Shown: positions 1 to 6,009, numbered from the stretch's first letter. The stretch: DNA of 6,801 bases from Allosphingosinicella sp. (GCA_030146745.1 JASLBD010000112.1:1-6801), one strand, 5' to 3'. The notes: generated by a model not told the origin, from the letters alone. A program made the numbers and translations.

Positions 1-171
1 TGGATGGAGCGGACGTCGTTCGTGCCGTTCGGGGCCCTGCTGTCGGGCCGGGCCAGGTGGAGCGCTCTGGGGGAGGCCTGGCCGGCCGTGCTCATCGGTG
101 TCGCGCTGTGGCTGGCGGTGACCTGGTTCCACGCGCCCGAAGTGTCGCCGATCGCCGCTCTGACGCGCTAG
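1..171 (+). CDS. C-terminal end of a membrane protein, probably NnrU family (5' end outside window)
   Basis: An open frame runs from base 1 to a TAG at 169-171 and gives 56 residues. The visible end has a segment TSFVPFGALLSGR, a hydrophobic helix of about 20 residues (AVLIGVALWLAVTWF), then a short tail with a His (WFHAPEVSP). A conserved TSxxPFxALLxGR segment followed by one last transmembrane helix and a His-x-x-x-x-VSP tail is how I remember NnrU-type integral membrane proteins ending; these are linked to nitric-oxide or nitrite reduction and related haem functions. The family call rests on recall of that short C-terminal pattern only, so another multi-helix membrane protein is possible. 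The gene converges on the symporter gene, with a palindromic repeat between them. Confidence 0.55.
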   Translation, partial: WMERTSFVPFGALLSGRARWSALGEAWPAVLIGVALWLAVTWFHAPEVSPIAALTR

Positions 172-176
172 CCTGT

Positions 177-269
177 CGTCATTCCGGCGAAAGCCGGAAT
201 CCATGAACACTGATGAGCCAATCCCCGCCCGGCGGTGTACATGGATCCCGGATCAAGTCCGGGATGACG
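177..269. repeat. Two-armed palindromic intergenic repeat (REP/BIME-like), copy A
   Basis: Two short hairpins face each other as inverted copies. The left arm begins CGTCATTCCGGC and contains a perfect 8-bp stem ATTCCGGC/GCCGGAAT (181-188 with 193-200) closed by GAAA. The right arm has a perfect 8-bp stem ATCCCGGA/TCCGGGAT (245-252 with 258-265) around TCAAG and ends ATGACG. The reverse complement of the right arm matches the left arm outside the loop (CGTCAT, CCGG, CCGG, TCCATG, ACA). The element sits between two convergent genes, where such hairpins can act as a bidirectional terminator; that role is inferred. The same architecture recurs at 3034-3117. Confidence 0.8.
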
Positions 270-1551
270 GTAGGGGCGCCTCCCCCTCCTGCAGCAGCCT
301 GTCCTGCTCGGTCACCGGCTCGGCCTCGTCGAAGCCGGCGCGGCGGGCGACCGTGGAAGTCGTGGCGACGTCCATCGCGACGTTGCCCGTCGTGCGGACG
401 ATATCCGGCAGGGTTTCCACGGCGAGGAGGAGGAGGAGCGGTTCGATCGGAATTCCCATGGCGATGCAGATCGGGGCGATCGCGCTGATGAAGCTGATCG
501 AGCCGGGCAGGCTGATCGAGCCCAGGGTGGTGGTGGCGGCGACGGCGACTCCAGCGGCCATCTGCATCGGCGAGAGCGCGATTCCGAACCAGTGGGCGAT
601 GTAGATGGCGACGGCGAGATTCATCGCCGGGCCGGTGGCGCGGAAGAGGGCGACGGCGAGGGGCAGGGTCACCCCGGAGGCGGCGACGGGAACGCCGAGC
701 ATCTCCGCGCCCCGAAGCATGGCCGGAAGCGAGGCGAGCGAGGATTGGGTGCTGATCGCGACCGCATGGGCCGGGCCGACGGCGCGGCTGAAAGCGAGGA
801 AGCCGAAGCGGCCGCCGAACACGGCCAGCGGCCAGGCCAGGAACCAGATCACGCAGCCGACCGCCGAGACGATCAGGATATAGTGGAGCAAGGCGCCGAA
901 GGCGGCCGCGCCCGCCTTCGCGCCGACGACATAGGCAAGGGCGAACACCCCGATCGGCGCCAGCCAGAGCACCCAGCCGATGATCACCAGCATGGCGTCG
1001 CCGACTGCCCGGAAGAACAAGGTGAGAAGCCGGCGCGGCTCCTCGGGAAGCCTCGTCATCGCGAAGGCGAAGACGATGGTGAAGACCAGCAGCTGGAGGA
1101 TCTGGTCGTTGGCGGCGGCGGCGACCGGGTTGGTCGGAACGAAGGAGCGGACGAACTGGCCGAAGGTGGGGATCTCGCCGACCTCGCCGGCCGAGACCGA
1201 GAGCGCCGACCTGAGGGCGTCGCCGGCGCCCGCCGGCATCGGGAAGAGCTGGAGGAGGAGCGGCGTGAGGAAGACGGACATGATCGCGCCCGTCCACAGC
1301 ACGGCCATGAACAGGATGACGGCCCGGCCGGCGAGGCGGCCGGAGCGGGCGGCCTCCGCCGAGGCGGTGATTCCGTTGATCAGCAGGGCGACGATCAGCG
1401 GCACGATCGTCATCCGAAGAGCGTCGAGCCAGAGGCCGCCGATCGGATCGGCGATCAGGATCGCCTGCGGGGCAAAGGCGGCCCTGGCGGTGAGAATGCC
1501 GAGCAGGAGGCCGATGGCCAGAGCGGCGAGGATGCGGGTGGCTTGCGACAT
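253..1551 (-). CDS. Dicarboxylate/amino-acid:cation symporter family (SDF/DAACS) protein, divergent
   Basis: This 432-residue polytopic inner-membrane protein has the layout of the sodium/proton:dicarboxylate or glutamate symporters (GltP, DctA). It shows LRMTIVPLIVALLINGI near 45-61, NPVAAAANDQ near 141-150 before a long hydrophobic helix, and a serine-rich re-entrant loop STQSSLASLP at 267-276. A second Ser/Gly/Pro re-entrant loop LGSISLPGS lies at 343-351. The final motif DIVRTTGNVAMD has D383, R386, T387, N390 and D394, matching D394/R397/T398/N401/D405 of GltPh, so an acidic substrate is likely. The usual NMDGT motif is absent: the aligned residues 303-307 read FRATG. I chose ATG at 1551 because the 29 codons upstream to 1638 encode a hydrophilic tail unlike the family and cross a hairpin; no clear ribosome site is visible. 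The stop and last five residues come from the intergenic repeat. Substrate is unknown. Confidence 0.85.
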   Translation of the reverse strand: MSQATRILAALAIGLLLGILTARAAFAPQAILIADPIGGLWLDALRMTIVPLIVALLINGITASAEAARSGRLAGRAVILFMAVLWTGAIMSVFLTPLLLQLFPMPAGAGDALRSALSVSAGEVGEIPTFGQFVRSFVPTNPVAAAANDQILQLLVFTIVFAFAMTRLPEEPRRLLTLFFRAVGDAMLVIIGWVLWLAPIGVFALAYVVGAKAGAAAFGALLHYILIVSAVGCVIWFLAWPLAVFGGRFGFLAFSRAVGPAHAVAISTQSSLASLPAMLRGAEMLGVPVAASGVTLPLAVALFRATGPAMNLAVAIYIAHWFGIALSPMQMAAGVAVAATTTLGSISLPGSISFISAIAPICIAMGIPIEPLLLLLAVETLPDIVRTTGNVAMDVATTSTVARRAGFDEAEPVTEQDRLLQEGEAPLPSSRT

Positions 1552-1587
1552 TCGAGCGGGTGTAGCGGGGGAGTTGGGGCCGGAATA

Positions 1588-1636
1588 GTCCTCCCCGCGA
1601 GCGAAGCTCCTCCCCATGCGTTCGCATGGGGAGGAC
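1588..1636. repeat. GC-rich hairpin with a competing third arm in the symporter/glmM spacer
   Basis: A perfect 12-bp inverted repeat CCTCCCCATGCG/CGCATGGGGAGG (1609-1620 and 1623-1634) with only TT between the arms lies in the 133-bp divergent spacer. A second copy of the left arm, GTCCTCCCC at 1588-1596, can pair over 9 bp with GGGGAGGAC at 1628-1636, so two hairpins compete for the same right arm. A small GAGC-GAA-GCTC stem (1599-1609) lies in the larger loop. It could be a dispersed repeat or a leader structure of either divergent gene; the sequence alone does not decide. Confidence 0.6.
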
Positions 1637-1674
1637 AAGCAGCGCTCTGCGCGCTATTCAGCCGAAAACCGTGC

Positions 1675-1678
1675 AGGA
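1675..1678 (+). promoter_or_regulatory. Ribosome binding site of glmM
   Basis: AGGA lies six bases before ATG 1685. This, with the fact that the family N-terminus ([13 protein letters not shown]) begins there, sets the glmM start in preference to the in-frame ATG at 1616, which lies inside the hairpin at 1609-1634. Confidence 0.6.
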
Positions 1679-1684
1679 ACGACC

Positions 1685-3019
1685 ATGACTCGCAAATTCT
1701 TCGGCACCGACGGGATCAGGGGCCGCACCAACCAGAATCCGATGACCGCGGAGATGGCGCAGCGCGTCGGCCAGGCCGCGGGCGCGCATTTCCAGCGGGG
1801 CGACCATCGCCACCGGGTGGTGATCGGCAAGGACACCAGGCTTTCCGGCTACATGATGGAGACGGCGCTCATCTCCGGCTTCACCAGCGTCGGCATGGAC
1901 GTGGTGATGGTCGGGCCGGTGCCGACTCCGGCCGTGGCGATGCTGACCCGCTCGATGCGCGCCGATCTCGGAGTGATGATCTCCGCCAGCCACAATCCCT
2001 ATACCGACAACGGTATCAAATTGTTCGGTCCGGACGGCTACAAGCTTTCCGACGAGGACGAATCGGCGATCGAGCGGCTGCTCGAGACCGCGCCCAACCT
2101 GGTCGACGCGCCGCTGATCGGCCGCTCGCGCAAGATCGAGGATGCGCGCGGCCGCTACATTCATTTCGCCAAGTCGACCTTCCCCGAGGAGCTTCGGCTC
2201 GACGGGCTCAAGATCGTCGTCGATTGCGCCAACGGCGCCGCCTACCAGGTCGCCCCGTCGGCCTTGTGGGAGCTGGGCGCCGACGTGGTGGCGATGGGCG
2301 TCTCCCCCAACGGCCTCAACATCAACGACGGCTGCGGCTCGACCGCTCCGGCCGCGCTTCAGGCGCGGGTGGTCGAGGAGGGCGCGCAAATCGGAATCGC
2401 CCTCGACGGCGACGCCGACCGGCTGATCATCGTCGACGAGCAGGGCCGGATCGTCGACGGCGACCAATTGATGGCGCTGATCGCCATCTTCTTCGCCCGC
2501 CGCGGGTTTCTCGAAGGCGACGGGGTGGTGGCGACGGTGATGTCCAACCTCGGCCTCGAGCGCTTCCTCGCCACCAACGGGCTCAAGCTGGTGCGCACCC
2601 AGGTCGGCGACCGCTATGTGCTCGAAGCGATGCGGGAGGGCGGCTTCAACGTCGGCGGCGAGCAATCGGGACACATCATCCTGTCCGACCATTCGACCAC
2701 CGGCGACGGTCTCATCGCGGCGCTGCAGGTGCTCGCCTGCCTGGTCGAGGACGGGCGCCCGGCGAGCGAGATGCTCCACCAGTTCGACCCGCTGCCCCAG
2801 CTCCTGAAGAACGTTCGCTTCGGCGGCGGTACGCCGCTCGAGACGGCGGGCGTCAAGACGGCGATCGAGTCGGCCGAGCGTAGGCTCGAAGGCGTCGGCC
2901 GGCTGGTCATCCGCAAATCGGGCACCGAGCCGCTGATCCGGGTCATGGCCGAGGGCGAGGACGAGGCGATGGTCGAGGAAGTGGTCGACAGCATCTGCGA
3001 GGCGGTGAAGGCGGCGTGA
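1685..3019 (+). CDS. glmM: Phosphoglucosamine mutase GlmM
   Basis: GlmM converts glucosamine-6-phosphate to glucosamine-1-phosphate in the cytoplasm, the step before UDP-GlcNAc in peptidoglycan and lipopolysaccharide synthesis. The 444-residue length equals the family norm. The N-terminus [13 protein letters not shown] is typical. The active-site loop ISASHNP puts the phosphorylated serine at S102, the same number as in E. coli. The magnesium loop DGDADR is at 241-246 (D241, D243, D245). The sugar-binding loop GEQSGH is at 325-330, and the phosphate-binding loop RKSGTEP at 410-416. Every key residue is present, so the enzyme should be active. ATG 1685 is preceded by AGGA at 1675-1678. The gene is divergent from the symporter and followed by a palindromic repeat, which may separate its transcript from the thiD pair downstream (inference). 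Confidence 0.97.
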   Translation: MTRKFFGTDGIRGRTNQNPMTAEMAQRVGQAAGAHFQRGDHRHRVVIGKDTRLSGYMMETALISGFTSVGMDVVMVGPVPTPAVAMLTRSMRADLGVMISASHNPYTDNGIKLFGPDGYKLSDEDESAIERLLETAPNLVDAPLIGRSRKIEDARGRYIHFAKSTFPEELRLDGLKIVVDCANGAAYQVAPSALWELGADVVAMGVSPNGLNINDGCGSTAPAALQARVVEEGAQIGIALDGDADRLIIVDEQGRIVDGDQLMALIAIFFARRGFLEGDGVVATVMSNLGLERFLATNGLKLVRTQVGDRYVLEAMREGGFNVGGEQSGHIILSDHSTTGDGLIAALQVLACLVEDGRPASEMLHQFDPLPQLLKNVRFGGGTPLETAGVKTAIESAERRLEGVGRLVIRKSGTEPLIRVMAEGEDEAMVEEVVDSICEAVKAA

Positions 3020-3033
3020 CAAGAGCCGCGCAT

Positions 3034-3117
3034 CGTCATGCCGGACTTGATCCGGCATCCACCTTCCCTGGTCTGCCGAAAGGAGAAGGTGGACCCCGGA
3101 TCAAGTCCGGAGTGACG
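3034..3117. repeat. Two-armed palindromic intergenic repeat (REP/BIME-like), copy B
   Basis: Two arms of about 33 bp (3034-3066 and 3085-3117) are inverted copies of each other around an 18-base centre. The left arm begins CGTCATGCCGGAC and has a perfect 8-bp stem ATGCCGGA/TCCGGCAT (3038-3045 with 3051-3058) around CTTGA. The right arm has CCGGA/TCCGG (3096-3100 with 3106-3110) around TCAAG. The inner flanks ACCTTC (3061-3066) and GAAGGT (3085-3090) also pair, so the whole unit could fold into one long stem. It starts 14 bp after the glmM stop and ends 20 bp before the DUF1272 gene. It is the same kind of element as 177-269. A role as glmM terminator or mRNA-end stabiliser is inferred. Confidence 0.8.
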
Positions 3118-3137
3118 GGCTGTGGCCGGAAACCAGC

Positions 3138-3365
3138 ATGCTCGAGCTGAGGCCCGATTGCGAGCGCTGCGGGCGCGATCTTCCGCCGGAGAGCGTCGAG
3201 GCGCGCATCTGCACTTTCGAATGCACCTTCTGCGCCGAATGCGTCGAGGGCCCGCTGGGCGGAATCTGCCCCAATTGCGGCGGCAATTTCGAGCCTCGCC
3301 CGATCCGGCCCATGCACCTGCTGGAGCGGAACCCGCCGTCCACGCTGCGCAAGGGGCCGAAGTGA
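3138..3365 (+). CDS. Small eight-cysteine zinc-binding-type protein, DUF1272 family
   Basis: This 75-residue cytoplasmic protein begins MLELRPDCERCGRDLPPES, which I recognise as the DUF1272 family pattern. Its eight cysteines fall in the order C8-x2-C11, C25-x3-C29-x2-C32-x2-C35, C44-x2-C47, an arrangement suited to two structural zinc sites in a treble-clef or RING-like fold. The tail after residue 55 is basic and proline-rich. The biochemical role of the family is not known to me, and I do not assign one. A weak GGAA (3128-3131) precedes ATG 3138. Its stop codon overlaps the GTG start of thiD, so the two are probably translated from one mRNA; whether this reflects shared function is not shown. 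Confidence 0.85.
   Translation: MLELRPDCERCGRDLPPESVEARICTFECTFCAECVEGPLGGICPNCGGNFEPRPIRPMHLLERNPPSTLRKGPK
3351..3356 (+). promoter_or_regulatory. Ribosome binding site of thiD inside the end of the DUF1272 gene
   Basis: AAGGGG ends five bases before GTG 3362. It supports the overlapping GTG start for thiD over the much longer open frame that begins at 3122, whose extra 80 codons only shadow the DUF1272 gene. Confidence 0.55.
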
Positions 3366-4240
3366 CTCCGCCGCGAATCCTCATCATCGCCGGCTCGGAC
3401 AGCGGCGGCGGGGCGGGGATCCAGGCCGACATCAAGACGGTGACGATGCTGGGCGGTCACGCCATGACGGCGATCACCGCGATAACCGCGCAAAACAGCC
3501 TGGGGGTCGACGCCGTGATGGCGATCCCGACCGAGATGGTGCTTCGGCAGATCGAGGCGGTGCTCTGCGATCTCGGGGTCGATTCGATCAAGATCGGCAT
3601 GATCGGATCCGCGGAAACGGCGGCGGCGATCGCGGGCAGGATCGAGGGCCTGCGTCACATCCCCGTGGTCTTCGACCCGGTCATGGTCGCGACCAGCGGC
3701 TCGGTCCTGGCCGACGAGGCCACGATCGAGGGCTTCGAGCGCCTGATGAACGCCTCGACCCTCGTCACCCCCAACATTCCCGAGCTCGAAAGCCTGGTCG
3801 CCGCCCAATTGTCGGACGAGGACGAAATCATCGAGGCGGCCGGAGCCCTCTATCGGAAACATGGTTGCGCCGTCCTTGCAAAAGGCGGCCATTCGGCGGG
3901 CCGGACGGTCAGCGACTTCCTGATCTGGGAGAAGGGCACCAACACCCATCACTCCGATCGTCTCGACACTCCCCACACCCACGGAACCGGCTGCACGCTG
4001 GCCAGTGCGGTAGCGACAGGGCTTGGCGCGGGGTTGCCGCTCGATCGCGCCGTGGATCGAGGGGTTCATTACACCCACGCGGCCCTCGCCGCCGCTCCTG
4101 GCTTTGGCCGCGGCCACGGTCCGATCGGCCACAGCCTGGCGACGACCCCCTATCATCACCTGAAGGCGGCGCTGGACGGCGGCGAGTGGGGCGTCGAGAC
4201 CTGGGATTCGGTCTGGTCGCCGGCCGGCACGAGGCATTGA
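3362..4240 (+). CDS. thiD: Hydroxymethylpyrimidine/phosphomethylpyrimidine kinase ThiD
   Basis: ThiD phosphorylates 4-amino-5-hydroxymethyl-2-methylpyrimidine and then its monophosphate with ATP, giving HMP-PP for thiamine phosphate synthesis in the cytoplasm. The 292-residue protein (GTG start) belongs to the ribokinase-like fold: AGSDSGGGAGIQAD at 10-23 is the substrate loop, DPVM at 105-108 and ATSGS after it line the nucleotide/phosphate region, and HGTGC at 207-211 carries the anion hole and the cysteine (C211) typical of ThiD. The protein is about 25 residues longer than the usual 266 or so, because of a tail after GFGRGHGP that is rich in Trp, His and Gly. The GTG start overlaps the TGA of the DUF1272 gene (3362-3365). 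Pyridoxal kinases share the fold, but the GTGC and GAGIQAD motifs fit ThiD best. No riboswitch-like thi-box was recognised upstream. Confidence 0.94.
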   Translation: MTPPRILIIAGSDSGGGAGIQADIKTVTMLGGHAMTAITAITAQNSLGVDAVMAIPTEMVLRQIEAVLCDLGVDSIKIGMIGSAETAAAIAGRIEGLRHIPVVFDPVMVATSGSVLADEATIEGFERLMNASTLVTPNIPELESLVAAQLSDEDEIIEAAGALYRKHGCAVLAKGGHSAGRTVSDFLIWEKGTNTHHSDRLDTPHTHGTGCTLASAVATGLGAGLPLDRAVDRGVHYTHAALAAAPGFGRGHGPIGHSLATTPYHHLKAALDGGEWGVETWDSVWSPAGTRH

Positions 4241-4311
4241 TCCACAGAATAATGTCGCGAATCCAAGCTTTCACTGGATTGCCGGGCTTCGGCTGAATAG
4301 CCTGCGCGCAT

Positions 4312-4956
4312 ATGGCCCGCCCCTGCTTCAAGCTCGAGAAAGTCTATCCCGATCCCGTCGCCGGCGTCGACGAAGCGGGCTGCGCGCCGCTCGCCGGGCC
4401 GGTGGTCGCCGCCGCCGTGATCCTCGACCGGGAGAAATTCCCGAGGGGAATCGACGATTCGAAGGCGCTTCCGGCCGCCACCCGCGAGGCGATCTGCGCC
4501 AAGCTCTACAAGGTCGCCCGGGTCGGGGTCGGGATCGCCACGGTCGAGGAGATCGATCGGATCAACATCTATTGGGCGCGGATGCTGGCCATGGCCCGGG
4601 CGGTCGATGCGCTCGGACTCGATCCCGCCATGGTTCTCGTCGACGGCAACCGCTGCCCCAAATGGGAGCGGCCTTCGGTCTCGATCGTCGCCGGCGACTC
4701 CAAATGTCGCTCGATCGCCGCCGCCTCGATCGTCGCCAAGGTGACGCGCGACCGGATCATGGCCGACTACGCCCGGGAGCATCCCGGCTATGGCTGGGAG
4801 ACCAACAAGGGCTATCCGACGCCCGAGCATTATCGCGCCCTCGATTCGCTCGGCCCGACCCCGCTCCACCGCCGAAGCTTCGCTCCGGTGCGCCAGGCGA
4901 TGATGAACCTGGCCCACGCGGTCGAAGCGCAGGCGGCTGGTTCCGGAGAGCGTTGA
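4312..4956 (+). CDS. rnhB: Ribonuclease HII RnhB
   Basis: RNase HII nicks DNA 5' of misincorporated ribonucleotides and cuts RNA in RNA-DNA hybrids. The 214-residue protein has the family's four acidic catalytic residues in the expected spacing: D20 and E21 in GVDEAG, D111 in VDGN, and D129 in GDSKCRSIAAASIVAKVTRD (128-147). The conserved ETNKGYPTPEH segment at 163-173 carries a tyrosine (Y168) matching the junction-sensing Tyr. The GRG motif that normally follows DEA reads G23-C24-A25. The start at ATG 4312 gives a family-length protein, although no strong ribosome site is visible. Its stop is only 6 bp from the stop end of the convergent gene on the minus strand. In Caulobacter, as I recall, rnhB directly precedes ccrM; here about 1.3 kb separates them. 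Confidence 0.95.
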   Translation: MARPCFKLEKVYPDPVAGVDEAGCAPLAGPVVAAAVILDREKFPRGIDDSKALPAATREAICAKLYKVARVGVGIATVEEIDRINIYWARMLAMARAVDALGLDPAMVLVDGNRCPKWERPSVSIVAGDSKCRSIAAASIVAKVTRDRIMADYAREHPGYGWETNKGYPTPEHYRALDSLGPTPLHRRSFAPVRQAMMNLAHAVEAQAAGSGER

Positions 4957-4962
4957 GAGCGT

Positions 4963-5334
4963 TCAGAACTCCCCGGCGACCCACAATTTGTCCGAATCCC
5001 ACGTTTCGCCCGTGCAGGCGGTGGGCAGCGGCTGAAGGAGGCCCTCACCCCTGAAGTCGGTCGAGGTGGTGCCACCGCCCATCCTGACCTGCTCGCCGAC
5101 GCGCAGTGGCCGATCCCTGCCGCCGCCGACCACCGGCATGCCGTCCGAATCCAGCGAGAGTCGTGCGCAGGAGGGCCACAGGACCAGGGTTTCGCCGACC
5201 ATGAGGCAACCGTTCTTCACCTCGAGCGTGCCGGAGAGCGCTGCGTCCATCAGCCGCCCGGGGAACTTGAACTGGGGAAAGTAGCCGGGGGTACCGGGCG
5301 GAGCGCGCGAGCCCCTGCATTGTGGCTGCTCCAC
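4963..5334 (-). CDS. C-terminal domain of an exported protein, or separate small protein; unknown function
   Basis: This frame gives 123 residues from a GTG at 5334. I do not recognise a named family. It is beta-rich and orderly: PGYFPQFKFPGRL at 17-29, then GTLEVKNGCLMVGETLVLWP at 35-54, LRVGEQVRMGGG at 77-88, and a closing CTGETWDSDKLW. Four cysteines (C6, C43, C56, C107) could form disulfides if the protein is exported. The pattern of a GTL..NGCL..G..LVLWP strand pair followed by VGEQVRMGGG looks like a small beta-barrel lipoprotein-type domain, from recall only. No signal peptide or good ribosome site is present at the GTG, and the frame stays open upstream through a Pro/Gly/Ala linker. 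It is therefore most likely the second half of the gene whose 5' part is at 5250-5984, read one frame over. Convergent with rnhB, 6 bp apart. Confidence 0.6.
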   Translation of the reverse strand: MEQPQCRGSRAPPGTPGYFPQFKFPGRLMDAALSGTLEVKNGCLMVGETLVLWPSCARLSLDSDGMPVVGGGRDRPLRVGEQVRMGGGTTSTDFRGEGLLQPLPTACTGETWDSDKLWVAGEF

Positions 5335-5984
5335 TCGGGCGTACCCGGCGCCGGGGGACGGGGGAGCGGCCGCGCCGCCACCTGTCCGTCTGTCATCCGG
5401 GTGGAGGAGAATTCGAGCCTGACCGGGTGGCCGAGCAGGCGCTCCAGCTCGGGTTCGGCGCCGTGGGCGCGCTCGACGTCCGCGCCCACGGCGTAAACGT
5501 CGAGCATCACCTCGCCGGTGCGCTCGTCGACACCGGTGCCCATCAGACCGGGGAGCCGGGCGCCGATCGCGGGCATGGAGGCGGCGATCTTTTCCAAAGT
5601 CTCCGCCAGCGTCGCGGCCGCGCCGGCGAGGAACTGGATTCGCATCCGGTCGCTGCCGGTGCCGATCCAGCGGTCGGCCACCGGCGCCTCGCCCTTCAGG
5701 CGGACGACGAGGCGGTAATCGTCTTCGCTCTCGAGGTAGAGGCCAGCCAGCCTGTCGGCGAACTCGCGCCGAAGCTTGGATACCTGGGGGGCCGACACTT
5801 CCTGAAGCCGGAGCCGCCTCGCCGCCTCGGCCTCGCCGATGCCGCTTCCCCGCGCCGCTTCGGCGGCGTCCGGGTAGCGCGCGCTCCCCGCGGGCTGGAC
5901 CGGGTCGATTCGCCGTGGCTCCTCGGCCTGAGCCGCGCTCGTGGCGAGCCAGGCGACCAGAATCGGGAGGAGTGACGCCGCCAT
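5250..5984 (-). CDS. Exported protein of unknown function, N-terminal part, frame probably broken near its end
   Basis: The 244-residue frame starts with a clear signal peptide, MAASLLPILVAWLATSAAQA, likely cut after residue 20, so the mature protein is periplasmic or secreted. Residues 55-95 form a charged helix followed by DDYRLVVRLKG. Residues 113-168 show strand-helix-strand character (MRIQFLAG, a helix ending near LPGLMG, then VDERTGEVMLDVYAVGAD). The VDERTGEVML strand faintly recalls pro-domains of secreted alpha-lytic-type serine proteases, but no protease catalytic domain follows. From about residue 205 the sequence becomes Pro/Ser-rich and featureless, while the neighbouring frame reads a sensible linker into the domain at 4963-5334. 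I therefore think the true product is a protein of roughly 340 residues. The gene diverges from ccrM across a GANTC-rich region. Confidence 0.65.
   Translation of the reverse strand: MAASLLPILVAWLATSAAQAEEPRRIDPVQPAGSARYPDAAEAARGSGIGEAEAARRLRLQEVSAPQVSKLRREFADRLAGLYLESEDDYRLVVRLKGEAPVADRWIGTGSDRMRIQFLAGAAATLAETLEKIAASMPAIGARLPGLMGTGVDERTGEVMLDVYAVGADVERAHGAEPELERLLGHPVRLEFSSTRMTDGQVAARPLPRPPAPGTPEWSSHNAGARALRPVPPATFPSSSSPGG
5353..5364 (-). other. Likely frame-break site between the two halves of the exported-protein gene
   Basis: Two runs of five G (5353-5357 and 5360-5364, read as CCCCC on the coding strand) separated by AC lie where coding character moves from one minus-strand frame to the other. 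One missing base in either run, or a ribosomal slip back by one base, would join the halves. No canonical X-XXY-YYZ slippery heptamer is in phase here. The exact base is not determined. Confidence 0.45.
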
Positions 5985-6009
5985 TCGCGAATCATGGAGG
6001 GCCCCGCCT

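Noticed and set aside
179..1627. 482-codon minus-strand open frame over the symporter
   Set aside because: Arg/Pro/His-rich shadow in another frame of the symporter gene, with no hydrophobic segments or motifs.
592..2883. 763-codon plus-strand open frame across the symporter gene and glmM
   Set aside because: Its composition is Arg/Gly/Asp/Glu-rich without any domain pattern; it runs antisense to the symporter and out of frame with glmM, both of which have clear motifs. Long shadow frames are expected in GC-rich DNA.
1658..3058. 466-codon minus-strand open frame opposite glmM
   Set aside because: Antisense shadow of glmM with low-complexity His/Arg/Asp content; glmM motifs are all in the plus frame.
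3122..3361. Upstream extension of thiD by 80 codons
   Set aside because: The extra residues are a shadow of the DUF1272 gene, and the ThiD family N-terminus begins at GTG 3362 with AAGGGG before it.
3101..4237. 378-codon minus-strand open frame opposite thiD
   Set aside because: Antisense shadow; thiD carries intact family motifs on the plus strand.
4260..4280. Inverted repeat AATCCA/TGGATT after thiD as a terminator
   Set aside because: Only a 6-bp, AT-containing stem with a 9-base loop and no T-run; too weak to call.
4156..4917. 253-codon minus-strand open frame opposite rnhB
   Set aside because: Antisense shadow of rnhB without recognisable domains.
5353..5367. Programmed -1 frameshift signal in the exported-protein gene
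   Set aside because: In the reading phase CTC CCC CGT CCC CCG there is no X-XXY-YYZ heptamer, and no clear downstream pseudoknot was found by eye, so it is not annotated as programmed.
5322..5975. 217-codon plus-strand open frame opposite the exported-protein gene
   Set aside because: The minus frame has a signal peptide and structured segments; the plus frame has none and lacks a ribosome site.
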